This document shows, in pieces, positions 54,640-62,972 of a stretch of 64,000 bases of DNA; positions within the stretch are counted from its first letter, which is position 1; the number at the start of each line of letters is the position of its first letter. The notes under the pieces were generated by a model. It did no database searches, was not told the DNA's origin, and saw only the letters and a program-made list of their open reading frames with translations. The stretch comes from Streptosporangium carneum. Lineage in GTDB: Bacteria; Actinomycetota; Actinomycetes; Streptosporangiales; Streptosporangiaceae. Where the stretch lies: NCBI RefSeq assembly GCF_027922005.1, contig NZ_BSEV01000002.1, forward strand, positions 620,001 to 684,000, written 5' to 3'. A program made the position numbers and the translations under genes.

Positions 54640-55509
54640 ATGAACCACACGACGACCGTCACCACCGGCTCCCTCAGGGTTCCCGACGCCACACTGCACT
54701 ACGAGGTGCGGGGCCAGGGTCCCCTCGTGGTGCTCGTCGGCGCCCCCATGCACGCCGTGTTCTTCGCGCCGCTGGCCGACCTGCTCGCCGCCGACCACAC
54801 GGTGCTCACCACCGACCCGCGAGGCCTCAACCGCAGCCTCCTGGACGACCCCGACCAGGACTCGACCCCGGAGATGCGCGCCGACGACCTCTCCCGGCTC
54901 CTGGCCCACCTCGACGCCGGTCCGGCCGCGGTCTTCGGCTCCAGCGGCGGCGCCGTCACCGCGCTGGCGCTCGCCCTCGCCCACCCTGAGCAGGTGCACA
55001 CCGTGATCGCGCACGAGCCCCCGCTGAACCGCGTGCTCGACGACCGCGAGGCGCGCGACGCCGCGGTCGAGGACATCATCGCCACCTACGCCTCCGGCGA
55101 CGTCGGGGGCGCCTGGACCAAGTTCCTGGTCAACGCCAACATCACGTTCCCCGAGACCGAGGAGTCCGCCGACGCGCACGGGGCGCCGCCGACCGAGGCC
55201 GCCGACGCGCACGCGACGCCCGCCGAGCCCGACCCGCAGCAGGTCGCGGACGAGCGTTTCTGGTTCCTGCACGAGATGCGCGCGACCACCCACTGGCAGC
55301 CCGACGTCGCCGCCCTGCGCGCCGGACCGACCCGCATCGTGGTCGGCGTCGGGAAGGAGTCGGCCGGACAGTTCTGCGACCTCACGTCGGCCGCGCTCGC
55401 CGCGGCGCTCGGCACGGAGCCGACGTTCTTTCCCGGCGGCCACATCGCCTTCGCCGACGACCCCGCCGGATTCCTCCCCCGGCTGCGCGAGGTCCTGCGC
55501 GGAAACTGA
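54640..55509 (+). CDS. Alpha/beta-hydrolase fold protein
   Basis: 289 residues. The fold begins LHYEVRGQGPLVVLVGAPMHA; the nucleophile elbow is FGSSGGAVTALALA, serine in GSSGG; the histidine is likely in GGHIAFADDP. A short acidic and Ala/Thr/Pro-rich insertion (ESADAHGAPPTEAADAHA) sits around residues 175-200. The ATG at 54640 follows CAGGAGATCTC. It is divergent from a SigX5-type gene, so it may be part of its regulon. Substrate unknown; esterase or lactonase-type chemistry is possible. Confidence 0.85.
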   Translation: MNHTTTVTTGSLRVPDATLHYEVRGQGPLVVLVGAPMHAVFFAPLADLLAADHTVLTTDPRGLNRSLLDDPDQDSTPEMRADDLSRLLAHLDAGPAAVFGSSGGAVTALALALAHPEQVHTVIAHEPPLNRVLDDREARDAAVEDIIATYASGDVGGAWTKFLVNANITFPETEESADAHGAPPTEAADAHATPAEPDPQQVADERFWFLHEMRATTHWQPDVAALRAGPTRIVVGVGKESAGQFCDLTSAALAAALGTEPTFFPGGHIAFADDPAGFLPRLREVLRGN

Positions 55510-55622
55510 GCGACGAGGCCGGGATCACCGCTCCCGGAAGTGCCGCCGACGGGAGGACCTCTCCCGGCGGCGGCGCCCCGGCGCGGCGACCGTTCGCCCT
55601 CGCCGTGCCCGCGTCGTCCGCA

Positions 55623-55653
55623 CCCGGCGGAGGGCCGAGGACCCTCCGCCGGG
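55623..55653. terminator. Bidirectional terminator
   Basis: CCCGGCGGAGGG and CCCTCCGCCGGG form a perfect 12-bp stem with a seven-base loop, in the spacer between the alpha/beta-hydrolase gene and the convergent small membrane protein gene. Confidence 0.85.
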
Positions 55654-55681
55654 CGCCACGGCCCTCTCCGGCGAAGCGGCC

Positions 55682-55936
55682 TCAACTCTGGCGGAGCGCG
55701 TTGGTGAGCACCGCGAACAGGACCAGCGCCCCCAGACCGACCACGATCATGCCCCGGACCGCGGCCCAGGCCGCCGCCTTCGCTCCCGGGATCTTCGCCG
55801 CCGCCTCCGCCGCGGCCTTGATCGCCTTCCCCCATCCCGCCCAGGTGTCCACGGTCCGCTGGAAGCGTCGCCCGACGAGGAACAGGGACACCGCGATCAC
55901 CACGACGACGAGAACCCGTACGTCCGAGCCGCCCAT
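55682..55936 (-). CDS. Small two-helix membrane protein
   Basis: 84 residues. Two hydrophobic segments, VRVLVVVVIAVSLFLVGRRF near the N-terminus and AVRGMIVVGLGALVLFAVLT near the C-terminus, are joined by an alanine-rich stretch (AIKAAAEAAAKIPGAKAAAW). The ATG at 55936 follows AGGAGTGTGCTC; a GTG two codons earlier is also in frame. No family recognised. Upstream on the other strand lies the DUF1275 region; no operon partner is evident. Confidence 0.68.
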   Translation of the reverse strand: MGGSDVRVLVVVVIAVSLFLVGRRFQRTVDTWAGWGKAIKAAAEAAAKIPGAKAAAWAAVRGMIVVGLGALVLFAVLTNALRQS

Positions 55937-56074
55937 GAGCACACTCCTACTGGGAGGGGAGCAGATTTCGCGACTCAGCGTAGTTTAATGACTACGCAAA
56001 GGAAGGGGAACGGCTCGGAAAGCCGGTGCCGTCGTGAGCGTCGGAGAATCTCAAGGGCGTCGGCCGCGAAGCCC

Positions 56075-56773
56075 TCACCTGGCTCCGTCGTGCCGGACGG
56101 AGCGGGAGGCGACGGCGACGGTCACGAGCAGGATCAGGGCCGCCGCCAGCGCGGACACCGGACCGACGTTGAGGTGGAGCGCGGCGCCCGCCAACGCGCC
56201 GCAGAACAGCGCGGCGACCAGGACCGACCTGCGCAGCCCCGCCCGCCCCGGTGGATCGACGGCCAGACGGGTGAGGGTGCTGGTGAGGACGGTGATCGTG
56301 ATCAGGTCGGGCACCGCGAGGCGGTGCGCGGCGGCGTTCTGCATGCCCATGCCGTAGCCGAGCAGCCCGATGAGCGCCACCTGCGCGCCCGTCTCGCGGT
56401 ATCCCGCCAGCCAGGCCACCATGAGGGCGACGGCGACCAGGACCGCGTGCGCGACCGTGAGGGCGGTGAACTCCCGCCGGACGTCCCGCATCCGCCCGGC
56501 GAGGCGTCCCGCGCTCCACGCCCCGGAGACGAAGGCGGCCAGGGCGAGGAGCGAGGCCCACGCCGACAGCTGGGAGTCACCTGCCAGGGCGAAGCCGAGG
56601 AAGACCACGTTGCCGGTCATGTTGGCGACGAAGACCCGGTTCAGCCCGAGGAAGCTGACGGCGTCCACGAGGCCGGTCGTGGCGGTCAGCACGATCAGCA
56701 GCGCCGGCAGGATGCCGTGCCTGTTCTCGCCGCGGACGAACAACGCATCGGAGACCCATCTCAACCCGCCCAT
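56075..56773 (-). CDS. DUF1275/YoaK family membrane protein
   Basis: 232 residues with six hydrophobic helices; the family landmarks are ATTGLVDAVSFLGLNRVFVANMTGNVVFLG and the GYGMGMQNAAAHRLAVPDL segment, followed by TITVLTSTLTRLAVD. YoaK-like proteins are thought to be transporters of small molecules, with no proven substrate. ATG 56773 is chosen, as the family opening is close by; a further upstream frame has low-complexity sequence. Divergent from the ArsR gene across a spacer of 363 bases. Confidence 0.84.
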   Translation of the reverse strand: MGGLRWVSDALFVRGENRHGILPALLIVLTATTGLVDAVSFLGLNRVFVANMTGNVVFLGFALAGDSQLSAWASLLALAAFVSGAWSAGRLAGRMRDVRREFTALTVAHAVLVAVALMVAWLAGYRETGAQVALIGLLGYGMGMQNAAAHRLAVPDLITITVLTSTLTRLAVDPPGRAGLRRSVLVAALFCGALAGAALHLNVGPVSALAAALILLVTVAVASRSVRHDGAR

Positions 56774-57136
56774 CACGGGCGCCCCTGCGCAGGGGTTCCG
56801 TGCCGGGGTCGCGGACCGGCTCGCATGCGTTCTCCTCGATGCCAGGGCGGTGCGGGCCCATGGTCGTCCCCGCGCCGACAGACGCCTCGTAACTGGGACA
56901 CTGCCCAGCTCAACCAGGTGTAGTGCAGGCGGAGCGCCCTTCGCGAAGCCACGAGCCGCCCCCTGCCCCTCGACGTCCCTCGGGAACCGAGGAGAACCCG
57001 GGCCTTCGCCGTCGACGTGCAGGGACGCGAACCGCATCTCCTCCGTGGCGGTCGCGCCCGCCCCGAACCGTCCGACGCGTGATACATATGTAAGATATAA
57101 ATGACAGGTGTAAGTCGTGGCGATGGGAGTTGAACG
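56774..57136. other. Spacer between the DUF1275 gene and the ArsR gene, with AT-rich block
   Basis: Most of the 363 bases look non-coding. Close to the ArsR gene is an AT-rich segment (57083-57118) containing the perfect palindrome TACATATGTA (57083-57092) and GATATAAATGACA, likely the -10/operator region. Elsewhere no terminator or gene is seen. Confidence 0.5.
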
Positions 57137-57472
57137 CTGACCAGTGAGGAGCTGCTGGGCGCACTCGCGGCCATCGGCCATCCGCAACGGCTCAGGATCG
57201 TCGCCGAGCTCTCGGCGGGTCGGCTGCACGTCAGCGAGCTGGCCCGGCGGCTGGGCATTTCACGACCGCTGCTCTACATGCATCTCCAGCGGCTGGAGCA
57301 GGCCGGAATGATCACCGGAGAGCTGGAGCTGTCCCCCGAGGGAAAGGCGATGAAGTTCTACGAGGTGGTGCCGTTCAGGATCCACGTCACCGTGGACACG
57401 GTCCTCGACGCTCTTCGCGCGGACGAGGCGGCCGGACAGGAAGGACCCGACAACGTGCAGGAGAGCCAATGA
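57137..57472 (+). CDS. ArsR-type winged-helix regulator with probable CTG start
   Basis: About 111 residues. TSEELLGALAAIGHPQRLRI followed by VAELSAGRLHVSELARRLGI and LLYMHLQRLEQAGMI is an ArsR-type HTH. The frame has a stop just before ACG-CTG, so the start should be CTG at 57137; GGGAG sits seven bases upstream, good spacing. The only later in-frame ATG (57278) would remove most of the HTH. No metal-binding cysteines are visible, so it is not a classical metal sensor. Coupled to the next small gene by ATGA. Confidence 0.78.
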   Translation: MTSEELLGALAAIGHPQRLRIVAELSAGRLHVSELARRLGISRPLLYMHLQRLEQAGMITGELELSPEGKAMKFYEVVPFRIHVTVDTVLDALRADEAAGQEGPDNVQESQ

Positions 57473-57690
57473 CGAAGGAAGTACTTCTCCCCCTGGGGGT
57501 CATACTGATCTGCACCGTGGGCGTCACGGTGGCCTTCGTGCTCAGCGCCAGGCTGCACCGGGCGGCCATGGCGGAGTACCGGGAGGCCGTCGACCGGATG
57601 GCCAAGCGGCAAGACCAGGTGGGCGCCCAGCTCGCCGAGCTGACCGGCCGGGTCGCGGAGGTCGAGCGCATCCTGCGCAGCGTCGGCTGA
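57469..57690 (+). CDS. Small membrane protein with coiled coil
   Basis: 73 residues. One membrane helix (VLLPLGVILICTVGVTVAFVL) followed by a charged alpha-helical stretch (EYREAVDRMAKRQDQVGAQL, AELTGRVAEVERILRSVG) with heptad-like spacing, suggesting a coiled coil. The ATG overlaps the ArsR stop. No family recognised. Regulation together with ArsR is expected from the overlap. Confidence 0.72.
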   Translation: MTKEVLLPLGVILICTVGVTVAFVLSARLHRAAMAEYREAVDRMAKRQDQVGAQLAELTGRVAEVERILRSVG

Positions 57691-57743
57691 CCGACAGCAC
57701 CCAGCCGCCACATCGCCGTTTCATCCGATCCCGGCGACAGGAG

Positions 57744-57775
57744 CGGGGGTGGCGAGTGCCAGCTCACCACCCCCG
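57744..57775 (+). terminator. Terminator hairpin after the ArsR operon
   Basis: CGGGGGTGG (57744-57752) pairs with CCACCCCCG (57767-57775), and GAG/CTC extends the stem inside after one mismatch, leaving a six-base loop. It lies 54 bases after the small membrane protein stop. Confidence 0.7.
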
Positions 57776-57852
57776 TGATGGAAGTCGCGCGACCACGCCG
57801 TTTCCGGCGTGCCTTCATACGCACGTACCTCCCATGGAAAGGAGAGCAGTTC

Positions 57853-57942
57853 ATGCTGCTCCCATGCAAATTCGACCGCCCGCGCGCCGCGACGGCGCCC
57901 GGCGGGCGGCCTCTGGCCGACACCGGTGAGGTGCGCCCGTGA
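57853..57942 (+). CDS. Short coupled upstream ORF (29 residues) before the MMPL gene
   Basis: An ATG at 57853, with AAGGAGAG about ten bases upstream, opens MLLPCKFDRPRAATAPGGRP and ends in a TGA that overlaps the MMPL start as GTGA. The encoded peptide is basic, with one Cys and no signal or membrane segment. It may be a leader peptide that feeds ribosomes to the transporter start, or a remnant. The coupling pattern and ribosome-binding site are the only evidence. Confidence 0.45.
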   Translation: MLLPCKFDRPRAATAPGGRPLADTGEVRP

Positions 57943-60194
57943 GCGCGACGGCGGGACGCCGGTCCCCGTCCCCGGTCGTGCGCGTGGCCGCCTGGAGCGC
58001 GGCCCACCCGGGGCGGGCGATCACCGGCTGGCTGCTGTTCGTGGCGCTGTGCCTGAGCGCCGGGATCGCGGCCGGCACGAACGACGCCGGCACCGAGGAC
58101 TACTGGATCGGCGAGGCAGGGCGGGCCGAGGAGATCGCCTCCGGCGTAGGTCTGCAACGTCGGCCCGAGGAGCATGTCCTGATCAGGGCCGAGAGGGGGC
58201 CGCTGGACCTCACCGCCGCCCGCGCCGCCGCACGGGACGTCACTACGCGCATGAGAGGGCTTGCCGAGGTCGAGAACGTCAGTCCTCCGGCCCGTTCGGC
58301 CGACGGCACGATGCTCATGATCGTCGTGACGATGAAGGGCCCAGAACTGGACGCCCGGCGGCATGTCGACCCGCTGCTCGCGCAGACCGCCGCGGCCAGG
58401 CGCGACCACCCGGGCCTGGTCGTGGAGCAGACCGGCAGCGCCTCCATCAGCAAGGGCGTCAACCAGCAGCGCGGCGACGACCTCGCGCTCTCGGAGGCGA
58501 TCTCGTTCCCGGTCACGCTGGTCACCCTGCTCGTGGTGTTCGGCTCCGTGCTGATGGCCGCGGTGCCGCTGTTGCTGGCGCTGTCGTCGATCGCCGCCGC
58601 CATGGGGCTGTCGATGCTGGCCTCGCACCTGCTGCCGGACGCCGGGGTCGGCAACAACGTCATCCTGCTGATCGGCATGGCGGTCGGCGTGGACTACACG
58701 CTCTTCTACCTCAAGCGTGAGCGCGAGGAGCGGGCCCACGCGGGCGGACGGCTCAGCGCGCAGGCCGTGGTGGAACTGGCCGCCGCCACCTCGGGGCGGG
58801 CGGTCGTGGTCTCGGGGCTGGCCGTGCTCGCCTCCACCGCCACGCTGTACCTTGCCGCCGACGTCGTGTTCTCCTCCCTGGCCACGGGCACCGTGCTCGT
58901 CGTGCTGGTCGCGATGGCCAGTTCGGTGACCGTGCTGCCGGCGCTGCTCGTCAGGATCGGGCGGCGTGCCGAACGCCGCGCCGCCCGTGCGGCCCGGCGG
59001 GGCGCGCCGACGCGCCGCCAGCGGGAGCGTGGGACGGGCGGCGGCCGGTTGTGGCGGACGTTGCTGCGGCCCGCCGACCGGCATCCCGTGCTCACCCTGG
59101 CCGTCTCCGTCCTGGCGATGATCGCCTTGGCCCTGCCCGCGCTGGGCATGGAACTGCGCGTGCTCAACCGGGACAGCCACTCCCGCGAGATCCCGGCACT
59201 GCAGATCCACGACCGGATGACCGCCGCGTTCCCCGAGTTGCGGACCCGGCACCAGATCGTCGTACGCGACGAGCGGAGCCGTACGGAAGAGGTCGGTCAG
59301 GCGTTGCGGGAGCTCGGCCGGCGCGCCCAGGCCGACCCGCTGTTCGCCAAAGACGGCAGGGCGGTCTCGACCGGCGTGCGCACCTCGGAGGACGGCCGGG
59401 TCAGCGTGCTGGAGCTGGCCGTGCCGTACAGGCTGAGCTCGGCGGAGGCGGAGCGCTCACTGTCGCGCGTCCGCGACGACTACCTGCCCGCCACGGTGGG
59501 CGCGATCGCGGGCGTGGAGTCGGCCGTCACCGGAGACGCGGCACGCAACGTGGACGACCTCGATCACGTGAACGCGAAGCTGCCGCTGGTGGCCGGGCTC
59601 CTGCTGCTGGTCACCCTGGTCATGACGATGATCGTGTTCCGCTCGGTGACGTTGGGGCTGCTCGGGGTGCTGCTCAACTCGCTGTCGGCGGCGGCCTCGT
59701 TCGGGCTGGTGGTGGTGTTCTTCCAGCACGGCCTGGCGACGTCGCTGTTCGGATTCGACCCCGGCGCCACCAGCGCGATCGGGTCTCGGGTGCCGCTGTT
59801 CCTCCTGGTGATCCTGTTCGGACTGTCGATGGACTACCAGGTGTTCGTGGTCAGCCGCGTCCGTGAGAAGGCGGCCGCCGGGGCGCCGACCCGGCAGGCG
59901 GTGCTCGACGGCATCACCGGCTCGGCGGGCGTGGTGACCGGCGCCGCGGTCGTCATGGTGACCGTGTTCGCCGGATTCGTGTTCCTGCATCTGGCTGAGA
60001 TGAAGCAGATCGGGTTCAGCCTCGCGGTGGCCGTGCTGCTGGACGCCTTCGTCATCCGCACCACGATCCTGCCCGCCGCCATGATCCTGCTCGGACGGTG
60101 GAACTGGTGGCCCGCAGGCCTGGCCCGGCGTACCCGGGACGCGCCGCCGCAGCCCGCGGCCTCGGGCGGGTACGCGCGGGCGAGCGTGGAGTAG
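57939..60194 (+). CDS. MMPL family transporter (RND type)
   Basis: 751 residues, the usual length for a two-repeat MMPL. Each half has one leading helix, an external domain and a five-helix bundle; motifs MAVGVDYTLFYLKREREE and LFGLSMDYQVFVVSRVREK carry the conserved Asp-Tyr pairs used in proton relay. MMPL proteins export lipids, siderophores or drugs using the proton gradient. GTG 57939 follows GAGGTG. It is preceded by a coupled short ORF. No lipid or polyketide biosynthetic gene is adjacent, so the cargo is open; the substrate may be a drug. Confidence 0.9.
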   Translation: MSATAGRRSPSPVVRVAAWSAAHPGRAITGWLLFVALCLSAGIAAGTNDAGTEDYWIGEAGRAEEIASGVGLQRRPEEHVLIRAERGPLDLTAARAAARDVTTRMRGLAEVENVSPPARSADGTMLMIVVTMKGPELDARRHVDPLLAQTAAARRDHPGLVVEQTGSASISKGVNQQRGDDLALSEAISFPVTLVTLLVVFGSVLMAAVPLLLALSSIAAAMGLSMLASHLLPDAGVGNNVILLIGMAVGVDYTLFYLKREREERAHAGGRLSAQAVVELAAATSGRAVVVSGLAVLASTATLYLAADVVFSSLATGTVLVVLVAMASSVTVLPALLVRIGRRAERRAARAARRGAPTRRQRERGTGGGRLWRTLLRPADRHPVLTLAVSVLAMIALALPALGMELRVLNRDSHSREIPALQIHDRMTAAFPELRTRHQIVVRDERSRTEEVGQALRELGRRAQADPLFAKDGRAVSTGVRTSEDGRVSVLELAVPYRLSSAEAERSLSRVRDDYLPATVGAIAGVESAVTGDAARNVDDLDHVNAKLPLVAGLLLLVTLVMTMIVFRSVTLGLLGVLLNSLSAAASFGLVVVFFQHGLATSLFGFDPGATSAIGSRVPLFLLVILFGLSMDYQVFVVSRVREKAAAGAPTRQAVLDGITGSAGVVTGAAVVMVTVFAGFVFLHLAEMKQIGFSLAVAVLLDAFVIRTTILPAAMILLGRWNWWPAGLARRTRDAPPQPAASGGYARASVE

Positions 60195-60245
60195 CGACCT
60201 GGCACCGGAGGGAGTGGCCGAACCCCGTGCGGCATCGCCGGGAGG

Positions 60246-61130
60246 TCAGTCGCCGAGGATGGCGATGTCCAGCCGCCGGAGGCGGGCGGGATCGGCGATC
60301 ACGTCGTATCCGGCGATCCGGTCCCCCTCGACCGTGACGCCGAGGGCGAGGAGCAGCCGTCCGCGCGGGGCCACGACCACTCCCACCGTCCCATTCACCA
60401 GCGCCGTCTCCGCGAACCGTGCCCTGCGCCCGAAGACGGCGATCCCCTCCGCCACGGCCCGCGCGCCGCGGACCTCCGTCGCCGCGCCCGGCGGCAGGGC
60501 GGCGGGATCGGCCCGGCGCACGACGTCAGGGACCAACACCGCGAGAATCGCGTCGAGGTCACCGCCGCGCGAGGCTGCGAGGAAGGCGTCGACGACGTGC
60601 CGCCGCCGGGCGAGTTCGGCGGTGGGAATCGCGGACCCGCCCCGCACCCTGTGGCGCGCTCGGCTGGCGAGCTTCTTCGTGGTGACCGATGAGCGGCCCA
60701 CGATGGGAGCGATCTGGTCGAACGGCACGGCGAACATGTCATGAAGCACGAACGCGACCCGCTCGGCGGGGACCAACGTGTCCAGCACCACGAGCAGCGC
60801 GCGGCCGACGGAGTCGGCCAGCAACGCCTCCCGCTCGGGATCGCCCCCGTTGTCGGCGTCCCCGACCAGGTCGGGCACCTGCTGCCCGACGGGTTCCTCC
60901 GGTCGCGCCCTGCGGGAGCGCAGCATGTCGAGACACACCCGGGAGACGACCGTCCTCAGCCATCCGCCCAGGTTCTCGACACCGTCGGCGTCGACACGGC
61001 TGAGCCGTAGCCAGGCCTCCTGGACGGCGTCCTCCGCCTCGCCGAGCGAGCCGAGCATCCGGTAGGCGACCCTCAGCAGATGGTCGCGATGCGCCTCGAA
61101 CCGCTCAGCCAGCCCGTCGTTCTTCCTCAT
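60246..61130 (-). CDS. SigJ-type ECF sigma factor with SnoaL-like C-terminal domain
   Basis: 294 residues. Region 2 (about 10-75, HLLRVAYRMLGSLGEAEDAVQEAWLRL), region 4 (about 105-160, DTLVPAERVAFVLHDMFAVPF) and a SnoaL-like tail (about 170-290). The linker and tail lack the DGGGK motif of ECF41 (here RADPAALPPGAATEVRG), as in related SigJ subgroups, so the exact group is unsettled. ATG 61130 with a GGAAAGG about six bases upstream. Divergent from an azoreductase; a good -35/-10 match to the ECF41 consensus lies upstream on its own strand, suggesting autoregulation. Confidence 0.9.
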   Translation of the reverse strand: MRKNDGLAERFEAHRDHLLRVAYRMLGSLGEAEDAVQEAWLRLSRVDADGVENLGGWLRTVVSRVCLDMLRSRRARPEEPVGQQVPDLVGDADNGGDPEREALLADSVGRALLVVLDTLVPAERVAFVLHDMFAVPFDQIAPIVGRSSVTTKKLASRARHRVRGGSAIPTAELARRRHVVDAFLAASRGGDLDAILAVLVPDVVRRADPAALPPGAATEVRGARAVAEGIAVFGRRARFAETALVNGTVGVVVAPRGRLLLALGVTVEGDRIAGYDVIADPARLRRLDIAILGD

Positions 61131-61166
61131 CGGTCACCTTTCCCCGTCACACCCCGTCAATCACAT

Positions 61167-61193
61167 GACGAACACGACACGGCCGACGTGACA
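61167..61193 (-). promoter_or_regulatory. ECF41-like promoter of the SigJ-type gene
   Basis: On the minus strand, TGTCACG (61193-61187), 16 bases, CGTC (61170-61167) is a near match to the ECF41 consensus TGTCACA-n16-CGTC. It lies 37 bases upstream of the start codon. On the plus strand a weaker CGTCACA (61145-61151) 17 bases before CGAA could serve the azoreductase gene. Confidence 0.6.
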
Positions 61194-61206
61194 CGGAGAA
61201 GATCAA

Positions 61207-61917
61207 ATGATGTCCCTGCTGCACCTGGACTCCAGTGCCGACCATTTCGACGATTCGGTCAGCAGGCGGCTGACCGCGTTGTTCGCCGACACCTGGCGGA
61301 GGCTGCACGGCACGGCCGGATACCGGTACCGAGACTTGGCCGCCGAGCCGGTGCCGCCGGTGACCTCGGCCTACGCCACCCTCGGCCGGCGGGTGGAGAG
61401 ACACGGTGTCGTCCCTGCGGCCGGAGTGACCGCGCTGGCCGAGGACCCGGCCGAGAGACGGGAGTGGGCGCTGACCCTGCCGCTGGTCACGGAGGTGCTG
61501 GCCGTGGACACCGTGCTGCTCGGCGTCCCGATGTACAACTTCTCGGTACCCGCCACGTTGAAGGCGTGGATCGACCGGGTGTCCTTCCCCGGGGCGTTCA
61601 CCGACCCGGACGGCGGGGGCAGCCTGCTGGGCCGTACCCGGGTGGTGGTGGTCACCGCGCGGGGCGGCGCGTACGGCCCGGGCACCCCCCGGGAGGCGTT
61701 CGACTTCCAGACCCCCTACCTGCGGGCCTACTTCGGCAACCTCGGGGTGACCGAGGAGAACCTGAGCTTCGTCCACGCCGAGCTGACCCGGGCCGGAGAC
61801 GTGCCGGAACTGGGCCGCTTCCGGACACTGGCTGCCGACTCGCTGACGGCGGCCCGCACCGCGGTGATCGTGCTGGCCTCCCGCCTGGCGAACGCCGACA
61901 CGGCGACCATGACGTAG
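61207..61917 (+). CDS. azoR: FMN-dependent NADH-azoreductase (flavodoxin-like fold)
   Basis: 236 residues, slightly longer than the usual 200-215. The AzoR fingerprint is present: LLHLDSSADHFDDSVSRRLTA at the start, VLLGVPMYNFSVPATLKAWIDRV (FMN site) and VVVVTARGGAYGPGTPR. It reduces azo or quinone compounds with NAD(P)H. ATG 61207 (or 61210) follows GGAGAAG. The divergent SigJ-type gene probably controls it, as such sigma factors are often next to flavin or oxidoreductase targets. Confidence 0.88.
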   Translation: MMSLLHLDSSADHFDDSVSRRLTALFADTWRRLHGTAGYRYRDLAAEPVPPVTSAYATLGRRVERHGVVPAAGVTALAEDPAERREWALTLPLVTEVLAVDTVLLGVPMYNFSVPATLKAWIDRVSFPGAFTDPDGGGSLLGRTRVVVVTARGGAYGPGTPREAFDFQTPYLRAYFGNLGVTEENLSFVHAELTRAGDVPELGRFRTLAADSLTAARTAVIVLASRLANADTATMT

Positions 61918-62180
61918 GAACCGGGCCCACGGAGGCGTCAGTCCTTGATCGCCGTGGTGAGGGCGGACCAGGCGCGGCCAGAGTGTCGGCCCGCCGTACG
62001 GCGTCAACGGAACCGAGGAACGACGAAGGGGCCGGGTGATCAGCGGATGAACACCGAGCGCCCAGTGAGAGGACGGACGCGTCACTCCGATGGCTTTCGA
62101 GTGGGACATCACCTCCACCGGGTTTGATCGTTATCCCGTTCGTGATCACCAATCGATCGTCATCGAACGCGAGGTGGACC

Positions 62181-62675
62181 ATGAAGCTGAGAATGGGACT
62201 GGCAGGCCGAGGTGCGGCCCTGGCGGCGGCGATGCTCGTCGGCGGAGTGCTGACGGCGGGCGGCGCCGCCCTGGCCACCGCCATGAATCAGGAGGCCATC
62301 CACGGCTGTGTCACCACCGCGACCGGCGCGCTGCGGGTCGTCGCGGAGGGAACGGCGTGCGAGGAGGGTGAGACCGCCCTGGACTGGAACCGCCAGGGTC
62401 CGCCAGGACAGTTCGCGGTCTTCCCCATCAAGGGGGAGGGCGGCGCGGTCGCACCCGGCGCCACCCGCTTCTTCAAGGCCGACTGCGGCGGGGGGAACTA
62501 CGCCCTCTCCGGCGGCTACCTGGGCACCGCGACGACCGCGCCGGTGAGCGTGATCGTCAACACGATGGACAGCAAGAACCCCAGCACCTGGAAGGTCGGC
62601 GTCGTCAACCACAGCCAGACCGAGACCTACAAAATGGTGACCTACGCGTCCTGCGTGCCCGTCGCCGCGCAGTAG
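62181..62675 (+). CDS. Secreted protein with signal peptide
   Basis: About 164 residues. The ATG at 62181 follows GAGGTGG and gives a clear signal peptide (AALAAAMLVGGVLTAGGAALA). The mature part begins IHGCVTTATGALRVV with ACEEGETALDWNRQGPPG; this HGC..tGalRvv..CeeGE..l.WNxxGP motif recurs in secreted actinobacterial proteins just before a collagen-like or tail region. The rest (ATRFFKADCGGGNYALSGGY) is Cys-containing and beta-rich, with an even number of cysteines (HGC, AC, DC, SC). Function unknown. Confidence 0.8.
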   Translation: MKLRMGLAGRGAALAAAMLVGGVLTAGGAALATAMNQEAIHGCVTTATGALRVVAEGTACEEGETALDWNRQGPPGQFAVFPIKGEGGAVAPGATRFFKADCGGGNYALSGGYLGTATTAPVSVIVNTMDSKNPSTWKVGVVNHSQTETYKMVTYASCVPVAAQ

Positions 62676-62687
62676 GGACACGCCTTC

Positions 62688-62734
62688 CCCGTGGGAGAAC
62701 GGCTTCCAGGCTCTGGAGGCCGTTCTCCCACGGG
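62688..62734 (+). terminator. Very long terminator hairpin
   Basis: CCCGTGGGAGAACGGCTTCC AG pairs with CTGGAGGCCGTTCTCCCACGGG as a 22-bp stem with one G-U pair and a three-base loop GCT. It starts 12 bases after the secreted protein stop. Confidence 0.93.
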
Positions 62735-62972
62735 CGGTTTCCTGGGCCGGGCGGCGGCCGAAGACCCGGGACACCCGGCGCCACCGTCACGGGTGACACC
62801 CGAACAGCAATCAGCGACGTCGACAAACAGCTCTATTTTCGGACACTTCCATCTCGACTTTCCTGTTTGCGCCACAAAACACAACGGCATTTCGACATGA
62901 CTTTTTACGGCGATTTATTGCTATTTGATATCGCCGCGCTCGGCCATTGGCATCCGCGCCGAAGATGAGGCC

